This document shows positions 38,817 to 49,017 of a DNA stretch of 64,000 nt, one piece after another. Location: positions 62,001 through 126,000 of the forward strand of contig CAVYJC010000005.1 of assembly GCA_963768715.1 (NCBI GenBank), read 5' to 3'. A program made the position numbers and the translations under genes. The notes beneath the pieces are model-generated. The model saw only the letters and a program-made list of their open reading frames with translations, had not been told where the DNA came from and searched no databases. Source of the stretch: DATKEJ01 sp963768715. GTDB taxonomy: Bacteria; Bacteroidota; Rhodothermia; Rhodothermales; DATKEJ01. Positions within the stretch are counted from its first letter, which is position 1, and each line of letters opens with the position of its first letter.

Positions 38817-40364
38817 ATGAAACGTCTCTCACTTCTGGCGCTCGTCGCCGTGTTCGTCATCTCCGTCGCACCGGCACATGCGCAACTCACCTCCCTCAAA
38901 CGGGGATCCGACAACATCACTGTCCTTGGACACCTGCCGCTGGGCGGCCGGATGACGGTGACCGATATCGAAATGGAGCAGGAGCCTTCGCGTCCGTTCG
39001 CTTACGTCGGCCGGGCATCTATCCTCGAGTCGGGCCCGAAAGGAATGGACATCATTGACTTCTCAGATCCGACCGCACCCAAACGGATTCTCGAATGGCG
39101 CCTGCCCGATCAGGACCTCCACTTGAACCGCGGGGGAATGGATGTGAAGTACTTCAAGTGGAAGGGACGATACTACGTCGTCCAGTCATTCGAATTCCCG
39201 CAGGGACCCGACAACGATCTCGGCGCCATCGTGTTTGACGTGACCGGGCTCCCGGATCCGAAAACAGTCAAGGAAGTCGCTCGCCTCCTCAATCCGAAAT
39301 ATCCAGGCGGATTCCATAACATCTTTATTTACAAGCACTCAAACGGTCGCCCTTTGCTGCTGACTACGACCAGGGCAAACTGGGCCAATGTCTATGATCT
39401 CGGCATCGTTGTAGACAAGGGACCGGAGAATGCCCTTGTCGCCAAGATTCCCCTTCCGCCGACGGCTGGGTCTCCTGCCGCCTCGAGCTCCTACCACGAT
39501 ATGTACGCCGCGTGGCATCCGGATACGGAGCAGGATCGTTTTTATGCCGGCGGAACGGGTGGATATTACATCTTCGACATCACCGACCTCCAGAATCCGA
39601 AGCTCGAAATCACGCTCACTAACGTAAATGGCGTGACGTGGGGACACACTTTCACGCCCAGCCCGGATGGCCGGTACGTCGTCGCGGAGGCTGAATATCA
39701 GTACGCGCCGCTGAGAATCTTCGATCTCAAGCCGGCGCTGGACGGCAAAGTGACGAACATCAAAGATCCGATTTCCGCATGGACCGCGGATTGGAAGCAT
39801 CTTGTGCACAATCACGAAGTCCGTTGGCCGTTCGTCTTCGTTTCCGGCTACCTGGACGGCCTTCAGGTCTTCAGCCTGGCCGATCCTAAGAATCCGCAGA
39901 CCGTCGGGTACTACGATACCTACATAGGACCACCGACCTATGATTGGATCGAAGTGATCAACGGGGCGTTCGGTGTGGACGTCCGAAATTCAGACGGCCT
40001 GATCGTCGTGTCCGACATGACGACCGGCTTCTGGACGTTCAAGATGGACGGCTTCTCCGGCTGGAACGGAGAAGACTGGGGCGTGCCGAATATCTCGAGC
40101 GTGCAAGTTTGGAATAGGATAGAAGGTGGCGGATGGCGGCTCGGCGGATTGCGGTTGGTATCATCCATGAATCGCGGAATGCGAGGTTATGAAATTAGGC
40201 CTGGTGTCTTTTGGAGTCGGAACTCTTCGACACATGAGCCCGATGAACTAGCGAACCAAGGGCATTCTCGCACGTTGCATTCGGCGTGGAAATCGATCAG
40301 GTTGACGAGTGCCTTCCTCAAACCTCCCCCGGTTGACAATACGCCCGGCGGTTATCCGAAGTGA
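38817..40364 (+). CDS. Secreted LVIVD-repeat-like beta-propeller protein
   Basis: 515 residues. Signal peptide MKRLSLLALVAVFVISVAPAHAQ. Repeats of the form IDFSDPTAPKRILEWRLP, FDVTGLPDPKTVKEV and FSLADPKNPQTVGYYDT match LVIVD-type propeller blades. The His/aromatic-rich segments GGFHNIFIYKHSNG and LVHNHEVRWPF are conserved-looking. The family-like part ends around GWNGEDWGVPNISSVQ (about residue 430). The last 80 residues read as low-quality sequence and may result from a frameshift, so the true stop may be earlier. Function unknown, likely extracellular. Confidence 0.82.
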   Translation: MKRLSLLALVAVFVISVAPAHAQLTSLKRGSDNITVLGHLPLGGRMTVTDIEMEQEPSRPFAYVGRASILESGPKGMDIIDFSDPTAPKRILEWRLPDQDLHLNRGGMDVKYFKWKGRYYVVQSFEFPQGPDNDLGAIVFDVTGLPDPKTVKEVARLLNPKYPGGFHNIFIYKHSNGRPLLLTTTRANWANVYDLGIVVDKGPENALVAKIPLPPTAGSPAASSSYHDMYAAWHPDTEQDRFYAGGTGGYYIFDITDLQNPKLEITLTNVNGVTWGHTFTPSPDGRYVVAEAEYQYAPLRIFDLKPALDGKVTNIKDPISAWTADWKHLVHNHEVRWPFVFVSGYLDGLQVFSLADPKNPQTVGYYDTYIGPPTYDWIEVINGAFGVDVRNSDGLIVVSDMTTGFWTFKMDGFSGWNGEDWGVPNISSVQVWNRIEGGGWRLGGLRLVSSMNRGMRGYEIRPGVFWSRNSSTHEPDELANQGHSRTLHSAWKSIRLTSAFLKPPPVDNTPGGYPK

Positions 40365-40648
40365 CACCGTGCTGATCGGCGCAAACATCCAGGAGGACAG
40401 TCTTGTCGATGCAAAGCCGAATTCCTAGGTAAGGCCTACGTCGCATTGCAAGAAGCCTCAGAAACGCTTTACTGGTGCCGGACGATGCGAGGCAATGCGA
40501 GATGGGCGAGTCGGAAAAGCTGATGCGACTAACTGTTGCAAGCGAACCAGCTGGATTCGTTCTTCGTTGCAATACCGAGAACGGCAAAAGACAACTTTTG
40601 AAGGCGGCCACACCCTCGTGGGCCACGGTCATTTTGCGTTTTCCATTT
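40365..40648. other. Convergent intergenic region
   Basis: No gene was recognised in this space between convergent genes. A heptamer array of the ATTTTCC type begins at 40631 and runs into the 3' end of the minus-strand gene. Confidence 0.4.
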
Positions 40649-40665
40649 TCATTTTTCCATTTTCG
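40631..40665. repeat. Heptamer array ATTTTCn
   Basis: ATTTTGC, GTTTTCC, ATTTTCA, TTTTTCC, ATTTTCG in exact phase. It overlaps the stop region of the beta-helix gene, whose last codons (AAKMEK) may therefore be repeat-derived. Confidence 0.75.
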
Positions 40666-42927
40666 CGGCGCTGAGGCGCCGCGTCCGAAACTCATCCCCA
40701 TACGTCCCGATCTCCGCGAACGGGATCGGTTTGAAGCCGGGAATCTCAGTGAAGACCTTCGCATCCGGCTTGAGCGCAAAATTGTCGTCCACCACATCGT
40801 AGAATCCAGGATCCTCATTCGTGGTCCAGTTGTCATGGACATCGATCTGGACGGTGGGATGGTCGAGGCGAAGCACTTCCTCGTAGTTCACTACCAGATT
40901 GCGGGCGAACACGTTCCTGCTTGGAATCATGCCATAGTACGTCTTGCCGTCATCCATCAAATCCATGTAGTTGGCAAGTTTGGGATAACGGGTGCTATAC
41001 GGGGGTTTCCGGATGTCCAACACCTCGAGGAGACGGTGTCGAAATATCCCCTGCTCTCCAAAGTAGTAGGGAATCAGTCCTTTGGCCCAGGTATACCACA
41101 TCGACTTGAGGTGGAATGCCGGCCCGAAACCGTCGATGAAGACGTTGTTCATCACGATGTTGTCGCTGCCGGAATTGCTGTACACGGTACCGTAGCTGGC
41201 GACCTTCTTGAAGACGTTGCCATAGACCAGCGTCCCGCACGTGCCGTCGTCCAAGTAGACGCCCATCCCCATACGATCAGGCCGGCCGACATCGTGGAAA
41301 TAGTTGTAACGGATAATATTGCCACGGGCGCTCGGGTCGCGTCCCATGTACCAAGGCGACGTATCGTCCGAATCCATTCCGATGTCGTGCACATCGTTGT
41401 ACTCGAAAACGTGATCGTTTCCGTGCACCATGATGCCTTGGTAGTCTGAATCGAAGACCTCGTTGTGGGCTACGCGATTCCCGACGCCGTCGACGTTGAT
41501 TCCAGCCCACAAAAACTTGTTGCGCCGTTGATTATTCCACATCCGGCAGTTCTCGACTGTGGAATTGCCCGGTGTCAGCGTCGATCGATCTCCACCGCTC
41601 AGGAAGACACCCCCAGCGCCGGTATTGTAAACGTCACAACTTCGGATCGTATGATCATGCCCGGCGCCGCGGTTCCACGTCGTGTTGTTGTAGAGTTGAT
41701 TGATGAGCGTCCCGATTTCGCCCGAAACCTCTTCGCCCTGATAATTTTCGGGTGTGGTGTCGGACCCGGTTTGCCTGGCTCCGCGCCCCATCAGGATGCC
41801 GGTGGTGCCGACGTTGCGCACGGTGCATCCGGCAATCATGTCGTGCTCCCCGCCCTCCATGTAAATCCCCATGCCACGGCCGAACTCGACCGTTACGTCG
41901 CGGAGGGTCACAAACGAAGCGTTCATCAGTTCGACAAGCGGTTTCTCCATCATTGAGACGAAGACCTCCGAATTCTCCAGCGGAGCCGGCGGCCAGAAAT
42001 AGAGTTTGCCCGAATCCCGATCGAGATACCATTCACCCGGACTGTCGAGCTCCGAAAGGATATTGAGCGCCACGTACTGCCGGTACGGCGCACCGGTGCC
42101 GATCCCATACATGTGCGGCGTCGACAGCTTCACCTGTTTCGACGTCGTATCGATCGACGCTACGCGAATCATGTCATCCGCGTAGCCCCACATAAACGTG
42201 CCCTGAAACCAGACGCTGTCCAATCCGACCCAGCGCTTGTGACGCGGATCTGTGTATTCGAAGATGCCGCCTCGATTTGATGCGTCGCCGAAACGTGGTA
42301 CGGAGCCCGGATCGATGACCTTCCCGATCTTCATGGATCCCTCGTTGGGATAGCGGGCCAGCGTCATAGCCTCATGGTTGAAGAAAAGTTCGAGCGGCGC
42401 CGGCACGACGGGGAGTCCGTGCCCGTGCTTCTTAAGCTGCCCGTAGTTCGTGATCCCCAAGCTCGGCAGGTCGAACACGACCACGTGTTGTTTCGTCTCA
42501 GGGCTTTCAAATTGGTCGAGGATCGAGACATCCGTCACAGGCGACGCCGAGGAAGCCGGAAGCTCAACACCGCCGATCAGCCTGACCTCTTCGTCGCCCC
42601 ACGACCGGAAGACGACCGGAGCTTCGGACGTTCCGGAATCTCGCTCATTGAGGACAAAGGTCGAATCCAGCGAATAGATGCCGCCGCGAATCCAGATCGT
42701 GGCCCCGAGACCTTCTGTTCCCACCCGTTGCTCTCTCGCGGCGTCGCGCGCCTTTACAAGCGTCGCGAACGGATCCGATTGCGAGCCCGAACCGGCGTCA
42801 CTCCCGCTCGGCGCCACGTAGAACTCGATTGATTGGCCTGTGTGCCCGGTACGAGAGCGAGCAAAAGTGTTAGTGCGAGAATTGAGCCCGCAAGAGCTCT
42901 GGAAAATCGTTTAATTGGATAAGACAT
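40649..42927 (-). CDS. Secreted right-handed parallel beta-helix protein (frameshift near N-terminus)
   Basis: From the Met at 42927 the signal is FSRALAGSILALTLLLALVPGTQA. A frameshift near 42835 joins this to IEFYVAPSGSDAGSGSQSDPF, the standard opening of polysaccharide-lyase-like beta-helix proteins. Successive short rungs such as GGEHDMIAGCTVRNVG, RSCDVYNTGAGGVFLSGG and GNVFKKVASYGTVYSNSG span most of the C-terminal half. About 755 residues joined. Likely a secreted glycan-active enzyme (pectate-lyase-like or GH-type beta-helix); substrate unknown. It lies next to a sugar-acid cluster on the other strand, compatible with polysaccharide use. Confidence 0.85.
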
Positions 42928-43082
42928 CGATCCAAAATGACTGGGACGCGGGTGTTCGATTCCACCCTCATCAGGACGTCGAGTACGGTTTCTACTCGAG
43001 CGGGAAACAAGGTACGAGAAAGACGTGCCCAATTCTCGTCAACAGCAGCGGTCCCCCCTGCACGGGAATGACAATGGTCGCC

Positions 43083-43178
43083 ATACTCACATACTCAATA
43101 CTCAATACTCAATACTCATACTCCATACTCCATACTCCACTCCATCCTCCATACTGAATACTCAATACTCAATACTCG
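43083..43178. repeat. Heptamer array ATACTCA (about 12 units)
   Basis: ATACTCA repeats in phase at 43091-43118, a shorter unit, two ATACTCC, a disturbed segment, then ATACTGA, ATACTCA, ATACTCA and ATACTCG to 43178. It ends 49 bp before the ATG at 43228 and is the longest array in the window. Confidence 0.9.
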
Positions 43179-43227
43179 ATCCCCCTTACCTTCCATCCCG
43201 ATTCTACGACCTTTGAACATCAGGGAC

Positions 43228-44037
43228 ATGCAAGAAACTTTCGATAAGATGGCCGCCGCCATGCGGGCCTATGAGTATCCGCTGAATCTGCCGCCAAGAC
43301 CAAGCGACCCGAGGATGCTGGACATCAGCGACCTCGAACGCGTCGCGCGCTATCGCAAGCTCTATGGCGGATGCGTCAGCGACGCGCTCATCCGGAACGG
43401 CGTCGTTGACACGATCTTATCGCACGATCTCCGGCCACTCCGGGCTCACAGCATCCTGGCCGGACGCGCCCTTCCGGTCAAATGGCACTCGCTCGCACCG
43501 GAAACCCATATGACGGCCGAAGAGAAGAAAGCACGGCAGGAACAGTGGGACCGCGAAGGCTCGCCTCAGAAGAAGCTCCACATGAGCGCGTTTCCCGGAT
43601 GCGTCATGGTCTTCGACACCGGACACGACACCCAGGCCGCGACGTTTGGAGAGATGAGCTGCCACCTCGCGCACAGCCGCGGATGCGTCGGCGTCGTCAA
43701 CGAAGGAATGACCAGAGACGTACGTAAGATATTGGAAATGGAGGACTTCCCATACTTCTCGTTGGGCACGACGCCCAATGCATACGGAGGCTGGCGGGTG
43801 ATGGACGTCAACGTCCCGATCTACCTTCGGGGACATATCCGCCATTACGTCATCGTCAATCCGGGCGATTTCATCTTCGGTGACGACGACGGGCTGCAGG
43901 TCATCCCGAAAGATCTCGTCGACGAGGTCCTTTTGACGGCCGAGGAAATCCTCGCCACGGAGGTCTGGCAACGCCGTCTGATAGACACAGGCGAGATCGA
44001 CATCCACGAGGTTTACGAACGGTTTGGGGATCTATAG
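43228..44037 (+). CDS. RraA-like / HMG-aldolase family protein
   Basis: 269 residues from ATG 43228 (a TTG at 43213 is also in frame). The RraA/dimethylmenaquinone-methyltransferase-like fold is shown by YGGCVSDALIRNGVVDTIL, GCVGVVNEGMTRDVRKI and VNPGDFIFGDDDGLQVIPKDLVDEV. This family includes 4-hydroxy-4-methyl-2-oxoglutarate aldolases and oxaloacetate decarboxylases. A Lys/His-rich insertion (HMTAEEKKARQEQWDREG) is unusual. It begins a plus-strand group with an SDR and a mannonate-dehydratase-like gene, so a role in sugar-acid breakdown is probable. RNase E inhibition by RraA is not implied. Confidence 0.88.
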   Translation: MQETFDKMAAAMRAYEYPLNLPPRPSDPRMLDISDLERVARYRKLYGGCVSDALIRNGVVDTILSHDLRPLRAHSILAGRALPVKWHSLAPETHMTAEEKKARQEQWDREGSPQKKLHMSAFPGCVMVFDTGHDTQAATFGEMSCHLAHSRGCVGVVNEGMTRDVRKILEMEDFPYFSLGTTPNAYGGWRVMDVNVPIYLRGHIRHYVIVNPGDFIFGDDDGLQVIPKDLVDEVLLTAEEILATEVWQRRLIDTGEIDIHEVYERFGDL

Positions 44038-44039
44038 CA

Positions 44040-44067
44040 ATTCAAAACGCAAAATTGAAATCGCAAA
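44040..44067. repeat. Heptamer array ATTCAAA type
   Basis: ATTCAAA, ACGCAAA, ATTGAAA, TCGCAAA, starting 3 bp after the RraA-like stop. Confidence 0.75.
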
Positions 44068-44133
44068 CTTGGGTACAGAGGCGGTCTCAGAGAACCTGCC
44101 TCAGCGAAATTGAGCGAAGCGAAACAGAGACGG

Positions 44134-44160
44134 GTCATTCCCGCGCAGGCGGGGATCCAG
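44134..44160. repeat. REP-like palindrome
   Basis: GTCATTCCCGCGCAGGCGGGGATCC-type imperfect hairpin, a member of the same family as those at 46161, 47348 and 59313. Confidence 0.7.
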
Positions 44161-44168
44161 CAGCCGGA

Positions 44169-44196
44169 ATTCAAAATTCAAAACTGAAAACGCAAA
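44169..44196. repeat. Heptamer array ATTCAAA (second copy)
   Basis: ATTCAAA x2, ACTGAAA, ACGCAAA. Nearly the same unit series as at 44040, from which it is separated by a REP element. Confidence 0.75.
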
Positions 44197-44240
44197 TTTG
44201 CCCTGGCCCCGTACACCCTATTAATGATTGGGAGAATTGA

Positions 44241-45096
44241 TTGAAATGGAGGAATCCACACGTCACGTACGATCATTCGGGCAAGACCGCCGTGATCACG
44301 GGTGCAACCACCGGGCATCGGACGTGCGATCGCGATTGCGCTGGGTGGGGCTGGCGCGACATCATGATCGACCACTTCAATGACCCATCGGGAGCCAAGG
44401 CGACGATTGAAGAGATACGAGGATCTTGGAGGAAACGCGATTGCCGTTCAGGCCGACGTCTCCAAGCCCGAACAGGTCAAGCACCTTTTCGCTGAGGCCG
44501 CGAAGTCCACCGGCTCGATCGACATCCTCGTCAACAATGCCTCCGTCGAGGTAAACAAATACGTCTGGGAAATGGAAGACGAGGAGTATCGCAAGGTTCT
44601 TGCAAACTCCCTCGACTCCGTCTTTTACTGCACGAAGTACGTCCTTCCTTACATGATTCCACGCAAGAGCGGCAAGATTATCAACATCTCGTCGATCCAC
44701 GACACCGTTCCCCGCATCATGGCGAGTCCATACTGTGCCTCGAAGGCGGGTCTATTGATGCTTACGAAGGTCTTTGCCCTGGAGCTTGCCCCGTTCAATA
44801 TTCAGGTGAATGCCGTGTCACCTGGCGTCGTCATGACGGAGCGAACAGGACACGTTTGGGAGAAGAACGAGCTGAACAAGGTTGGTCATGCCGTCATCGA
44901 GGCCAACCCGTACAAACGAGCCGGCGTCGTCGGTGAGGTCGTCGAGCCGGTGCTTTATCTTTGCTCGCCCTTTTCCGGCTATACGAGCGGCACGACCCTT
45001 TACGTGGACGGCGGCTATCAGCCTCCACGTGTCGCCGCTCTGATCGAGGGAGATCCCTACCCACTTCTCGATGGATTGAAGGAGACTGCACAATGA
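44241..45096 (+). CDS. Short-chain dehydrogenase/reductase (frameshifts near N-terminus)
   Basis: NAD(P)-dependent oxidoreductase of the SDR family, about 280 residues. SGKTAVITGATTG begins the Rossmann fold; the following GIGRAIAIALGGAGA is in another frame (about 44310-44365), and the frame shifts again near 44400. The rest is intact: ADVSKPEQV, DILVNNAS, ISSIHDTVP with the catalytic Ser, and YCASK (Tyr and Lys). It ends SGTTLYVDGGYQ. It overlaps the downstream dehydratase gene by 4 bp (ATGA at 45093-45096). Substrate is probably a sugar or sugar acid, by context. Confidence 0.87.
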
Positions 45097-46088
45097 AACT
45101 AAGTATGGCTCTGTCGACATCGGCACCGTCGGACTGGAAAGCGGCACGGCAAGTCGGAGCCGAAGGCGCCGTCTGCGGAATCGTCGGCGACTACCTGAAG
45201 GATCCGAGCGCGGTTTCGTATCGCGGGATTAAGGGCCTGATGGATCGGCTCGCGGAGACCGGATTGACGCTCACGGTTATCGAAGGCGATCCAGTCCCGC
45301 TCGAGCAGACAAGGCGCGGACTTCCGGGCCGCGACCAAGAGATCGACCGCTATCTGGACGTCATCAAGGTCTTGGGAGACCTCGGCATCACGGTCATGTG
45401 CCCGAACTTTATGGCGGGGATCAACTGGGTGCGCACCACGGTGGACCTGCCGATCAGAGGCGGAGCGCTCACGACGACCTTTCGATTGAAGGATCTCACC
45501 CCCACGACGATCGATCTGGGAGGTGCACATCTGACCGAAGAGAAGCTCTGGGAGAATATCTACTACTACTATGATCGCGTGCTACCCGTTGCAGAAGCGA
45601 GCGGGGTCAAATTGGGCATGCATCCGGACGATCCTCCGATGTCTCCAATCCACAACGTCCCACGGATTCTAACCAGCTATGACGCGTATCGACGGCTGTT
45701 CAAGGCTTTCCCCAGCGAAAGCAATGGCATGACGTTCTGCCAGGCCAATTTCAGCCTCATGGAAGGCGATCTCTACGAGGCCGCTGAGGAATTCGGAAAG
45801 ATGGGCAAGATTTTCTTCGTGCATTTCCGCGATGTAAAAGGCACGGCGGACGATTTCGAGGAGACGTTCCATGACAACGGTCCGACCGACATGGCGCGCA
45901 TGATGGAGATCTACCACAAATACTGCCCCGACGTCCCGATCCGCCCCGACCACGTGCCTACCCTGGAGGGCGACGCCAACGACAATTACGGTTACACCAT
46001 GCGCGGCAAGCTGTACGCGATGGGATATATCAAGGGGCTGATCGACGGAATCCACAGCAGACAGCAGACAGCAGACAGTAGATTTTGA
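45093..46088 (+). CDS. Mannonate dehydratase-like TIM-barrel enzyme (UxuA family)
   Basis: 331 residues. UxuA dehydrates D-mannonate to 2-keto-3-deoxygluconate. Visible blocks: the metal-site regions KLGMHPDDPP, FVHFRDVKG, ETFHDNG and PIRPDHVPTLEG, all present in UxuA. The ATG at 45093 overlaps the SDR stop. The last residues, SRQQTADSRF, are encoded by a heptamer repeat (CAGCAGA), so the native end may be a few residues earlier. Together with the SDR and RraA-like aldolase it suggests uronate or aldonate catabolism. Confidence 0.85.
   Translation: MKLSMALSTSAPSDWKAARQVGAEGAVCGIVGDYLKDPSAVSYRGIKGLMDRLAETGLTLTVIEGDPVPLEQTRRGLPGRDQEIDRYLDVIKVLGDLGITVMCPNFMAGINWVRTTVDLPIRGGALTTTFRLKDLTPTTIDLGGAHLTEEKLWENIYYYYDRVLPVAEASGVKLGMHPDDPPMSPIHNVPRILTSYDAYRRLFKAFPSESNGMTFCQANFSLMEGDLYEAAEEFGKMGKIFFVHFRDVKGTADDFEETFHDNGPTDMARMMEIYHKYCPDVPIRPDHVPTLEGDANDNYGYTMRGKLYAMGYIKGLIDGIHSRQQTADSRF
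46055..46082. repeat. Heptamer array CAGCAGA inside a gene end
   Basis: CAGCAGA x3 and CAGTAGA, in exact 7-bp phase, coding for the extreme C-terminus of the UxuA-like protein. A repeat array that has entered a reading frame. Confidence 0.8.
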
Positions 46089-46160
46089 CTGTCGATATGG
46101 AACCCTGGTTTGGTCTGCGACCGAAGACGGATGGCTCCGCGAAGGCTCTGCCCAGGCTAC

Positions 46161-46186
46161 GTCATCCCCGCGAAGGCGGGGATCCA
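46161..46186. repeat. REP-like palindrome
   Basis: GTCATCCCCGCGAAGGCGGGGATCC-type element. The arms CCCCGC and GCGGGG form the hairpin. Confidence 0.8.
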
Positions 46187-46237
46187 TGACCAGTAGTGCA
46201 AATCGCAGACGCTAGACGCACCACGGATGTCTCGTCA

Positions 46238-46926
46238 TCACAGGTGCACACCAAACCCAGCCAGCAGCTGCGTGTGCGTCCATTTTGGACGAAGCGATGC
46301 GGTGGTCTCTCCGTGAAGGTCCCGGTACTGGACATCATCTTCCGGCACCAAATTGATTCGGAGCCGCCACATCGACAAAGAACAGGCGATTCGACGGAAA
46401 CTCGAGACCTGCTTCACCCATCATGCCCAGGCGCGAAATCTTGTATTCCTCATGGGTTTCGGGGAATGGAGTCTGTACCATGCTGGCCCCCCGCCGAGAC
46501 GGACACCGGGAATGCCGTCCAAAAAGCGCCAGCCCAAAGAATCGAGGCGGTCCAGTCGCTGAAAATGAATTCGAAACCGGACTTCTTATAGCCGATCGCG
46601 CCCCCGAGATCGGATGTGGCGAATCCGCCTCCAACAATCAACGCATGGTTGATCAGATAGCGAAGCGTCACCCCGCTCGCGACCGAAGGTCGCTGCTCGG
46701 TCGGATTGGGCAGCGTCCCGCAGGAGCTGAAGAAGCAGCCCGGTGATCCATCATCGTATCCCGCGAGTCGCAGTTGATCGGCTAGTCCCGATGCCGGACC
46801 ACCCAGTGCGGCGCCCAGGCTAAGCACGAGGGAGACCCGATCCTTGTCTGCGCGGTCAAGGCTCTGGCCGGTCAGTGCCGTTGGCACCAGCCATGCGGCG
46901 GTGAGAATTAAGTGAGTAGCTTTCAT
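46238..46926 (-). CDS. Outer-membrane beta-barrel-like protein (frameshifted)
   Basis: From the Met at 46926 a signal sequence, MKATHLILTAAWLVPTALTGQS, leads to a glycine-rich beta protein (VSLVLSLGAALGGPASG, GVTLRYLINHALIVGGGFA). The frame changes near 46490 and 46350. Joined, it continues ETHEEYKISRLGMMGEAGLEF and ends QLLAGFGVHL, typical of a small 8-strand porin-like barrel. No named family. The stop at 46238 follows if the frames are joined. Confidence 0.65.
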
Positions 46927-47443
46927 GACACCCTCCATCCGTTTCGTTGGAGGAAATGTCACAACTCAGACAACGGCACATGCGCCATCCTTCTGGACAG
47001 GCACGACAGGTCGTCTCCGGGGAGAAAACGGTGCATTGAGTAACATCGCTCGCTGCCTTTTCTGAAACGAGCGTTACTGGACCCAATTGGGTTCTTGGTT
47101 CTCGATTCTTCGTCTCATCACGGCATCGACGACGATCCTGGCGCGTATTGGATGGTCCGTGCCAGGTGTTTCGACGAATCCGGGCATTGGGAACCGCAGA
47201 GCCTCCATAAGGAGCGGGCCTTGCCCGCGACGCCACGGCGGAGCCGTGGCTCTTCGTAGCCCCGGATTTCAATCCGGGGACAGAGACGATGGCCACACCC
47301 GGAAACCGTTTCAACGGTTTCGCGAAGCTCACTTGGCGCTTCGCCCTGGATCCCCGCCTTCGCGGGGATGACGATTGACTTCGGACCCGACTTCGCTCGG
47401 CACGCATCACGACGACGATGTGAGCTTGCTCGTCGGGCAAGCC
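46927..47443. other. Repeat-rich intergenic region
   Basis: No gene was recognised. It holds a heptamer array (GGTTCTT, GGTTCTC, GATTCTT at 47090-47110), three consecutive perfect hairpins at 47214-47279, and a REP-like element at 47348-47372. Confidence 0.6.
47214..47279. repeat. Three consecutive perfect hairpins
   Basis: GCGGGC-CTT-GCCCGC (47214-47228), GCCACGGC-GGA-GCCGTGGC (47232-47250) and CCCCGGATT-TC-AATCCGGGG (47260-47279). Each stem is perfect and the loops are 2-3 bases. No T-tract, so not a simple terminator. Confidence 0.8.
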
Positions 47444-49000
47444 TCAGACCTCGGACTCAAACAGCGTCCCATCCGCCGCCGATACCACAAATCGGTGTAT
47501 CCCCTGAAACACTTCGATCACGCCGGCCACAGCATCCGTAAACACGTTTGCAATAACGGCTACCCAGTCATCCTCGATGCCAAAGACGATACGCTCGAGA
47601 TACGGCCGGAGGACCTTGAACGGATTCATCGTAGGATCCAGATGCGTGCAAAGTCCCAATAGCAAGAGCGACGTGCGTTCCAGGAGAATCCAGTCACGAG
47701 GCACCTGAAACGTCTCGGTCAAATCCCTTACCGACATCCCGCGCTGAAGAAAATCGGGCAGCGCCTCCATCTTGGCTTCCATGATCGCGCGCGCGTTGAA
47801 ATCCTGCAGCGACCACGACTCCTCGCCTATCGTGTCGAAGAAATGCTTCTGGAGATGATCGACCAATTCGTCCAACGTATGCTGGTGGCCCTCCTCCGCT
47901 ACTAAGCCCATCGTGCGAAAGGCCTCCCCTATCCGCGCGCCGTCCCGAGTAATGATCCCCATGAGCAACCTGGGGATACCCTGCTTCATCTCGGGAGATA
48001 ACCGGGCGACGGCCCCGAAGTCGATGAATACGATGTCGCCGTTGGGACGGACAATCACATTACCCGGATGCGGATCGGCATGATAGAAGCCGTCCACGAA
48101 AATCATCTGCGCATAGGCCTTCACGACCCGCTCGGCAAGCTGCCGCCGGTCGATCCCGAGCCGATCGAGCCCCTGGAGGTCCGTCACCTTCACGCCGTCA
48201 ACAAACGTCGTCGTCAGCACCCGCTTCGTGGATCGATCGGGTATGACCTCCGGAAAACCGACTCCTTCATAGCCTTCGAAGTTGCGCGCAATGTATTCGA
48301 GATTCTTCGCCTCGGACTGAAAATCCAGCTCTTCAAGGATAACCGACTCCAACTGCGAGTAGGCACGATCCAGTCCGCGAACACCCACGACCCGGCTGAC
48401 GATGCGGAGAATCCGCCATATCGTCTTCAGATCCAGCTTCGCGACTTCTTCGATGTTCAGATGCTGGACCTTGACAGCGACGCGCCGACCGTCGTGAAGA
48501 TGCGCTTCATGCACCTGAGCAAGCGATGCGCTCGCAACCGGCTCATCGGTAAATGAGGCAAAGAGCGTCTCAGGGTCCGCATCGAACTCGCTCCGGATTC
48601 GTGCTCGGATCTCAGCAACAGGACGAGGCGGGATGCGGTCCTGAAGCCCCTCAAGCTCGACCCGAAAATCCTCCGGCAAGAAGTTCGTCAGGATGCTGAT
48701 GAGCTGGCCGATCTTGATGAACAGCCCCTGCAGCGAAAGGATCATCCGAACAACACGCCGCGCATTCCTCCGGTGCAATTCTCGCCGCCTTGACTCGGCC
48801 CAGCGTTTGGCGCCCAGCCAACCGAGCAGCGCGTGGATCCCGTAGCTCACCAGCACGCGCGCCGTGACGGCGTACGCCTTGACGAGGCGAAATCGCCTGG
48901 CTACCGGCACGGTTCGATCGTTCTGTTTTCGCAACGAGGGTCTGGACTCCGTATTCGTGACTCCCGCAGAATGCACCAACAGCTTCGTCCGGAGTTCCAC
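47444..49000 (-). CDS. ABC1/AarF/UbiB family atypical kinase-like ATPase
   Basis: 518 residues. Family hallmarks are all visible: the KxGQ motif in LFIKIGQLIS (about residue 95), the A-rich loop VASASLAQVHEA, the ExD motif EELDFQSEAKN, catalytic loop YHADPHPGNV and metal motif FIDFGAVARL. These proteins support ubiquinone or lipid metabolism through an unclear ATPase activity. No C-terminal TM pair as in UbiB is evident. ATG 49000 follows an 18-bp spacer from a heptamer array. No quinone biosynthesis genes are adjacent. Confidence 0.93.
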   Translation of the reverse strand: MELRTKLLVHSAGVTNTESRPSLRKQNDRTVPVARRFRLVKAYAVTARVLVSYGIHALLGWLGAKRWAESRRRELHRRNARRVVRMILSLQGLFIKIGQLISILTNFLPEDFRVELEGLQDRIPPRPVAEIRARIRSEFDADPETLFASFTDEPVASASLAQVHEAHLHDGRRVAVKVQHLNIEEVAKLDLKTIWRILRIVSRVVGVRGLDRAYSQLESVILEELDFQSEAKNLEYIARNFEGYEGVGFPEVIPDRSTKRVLTTTFVDGVKVTDLQGLDRLGIDRRQLAERVVKAYAQMIFVDGFYHADPHPGNVIVRPNGDIVFIDFGAVARLSPEMKQGIPRLLMGIITRDGARIGEAFRTMGLVAEEGHQHTLDELVDHLQKHFFDTIGEESWSLQDFNARAIMEAKMEALPDFLQRGMSVRDLTETFQVPRDWILLERTSLLLLGLCTHLDPTMNPFKVLRPYLERIVFGIEDDWVAVIANVFTDAVAGVIEVFQGIHRFVVSAADGTLFESEV

Positions 49001-49017
49001 GATGCCGCCTGGATGCC

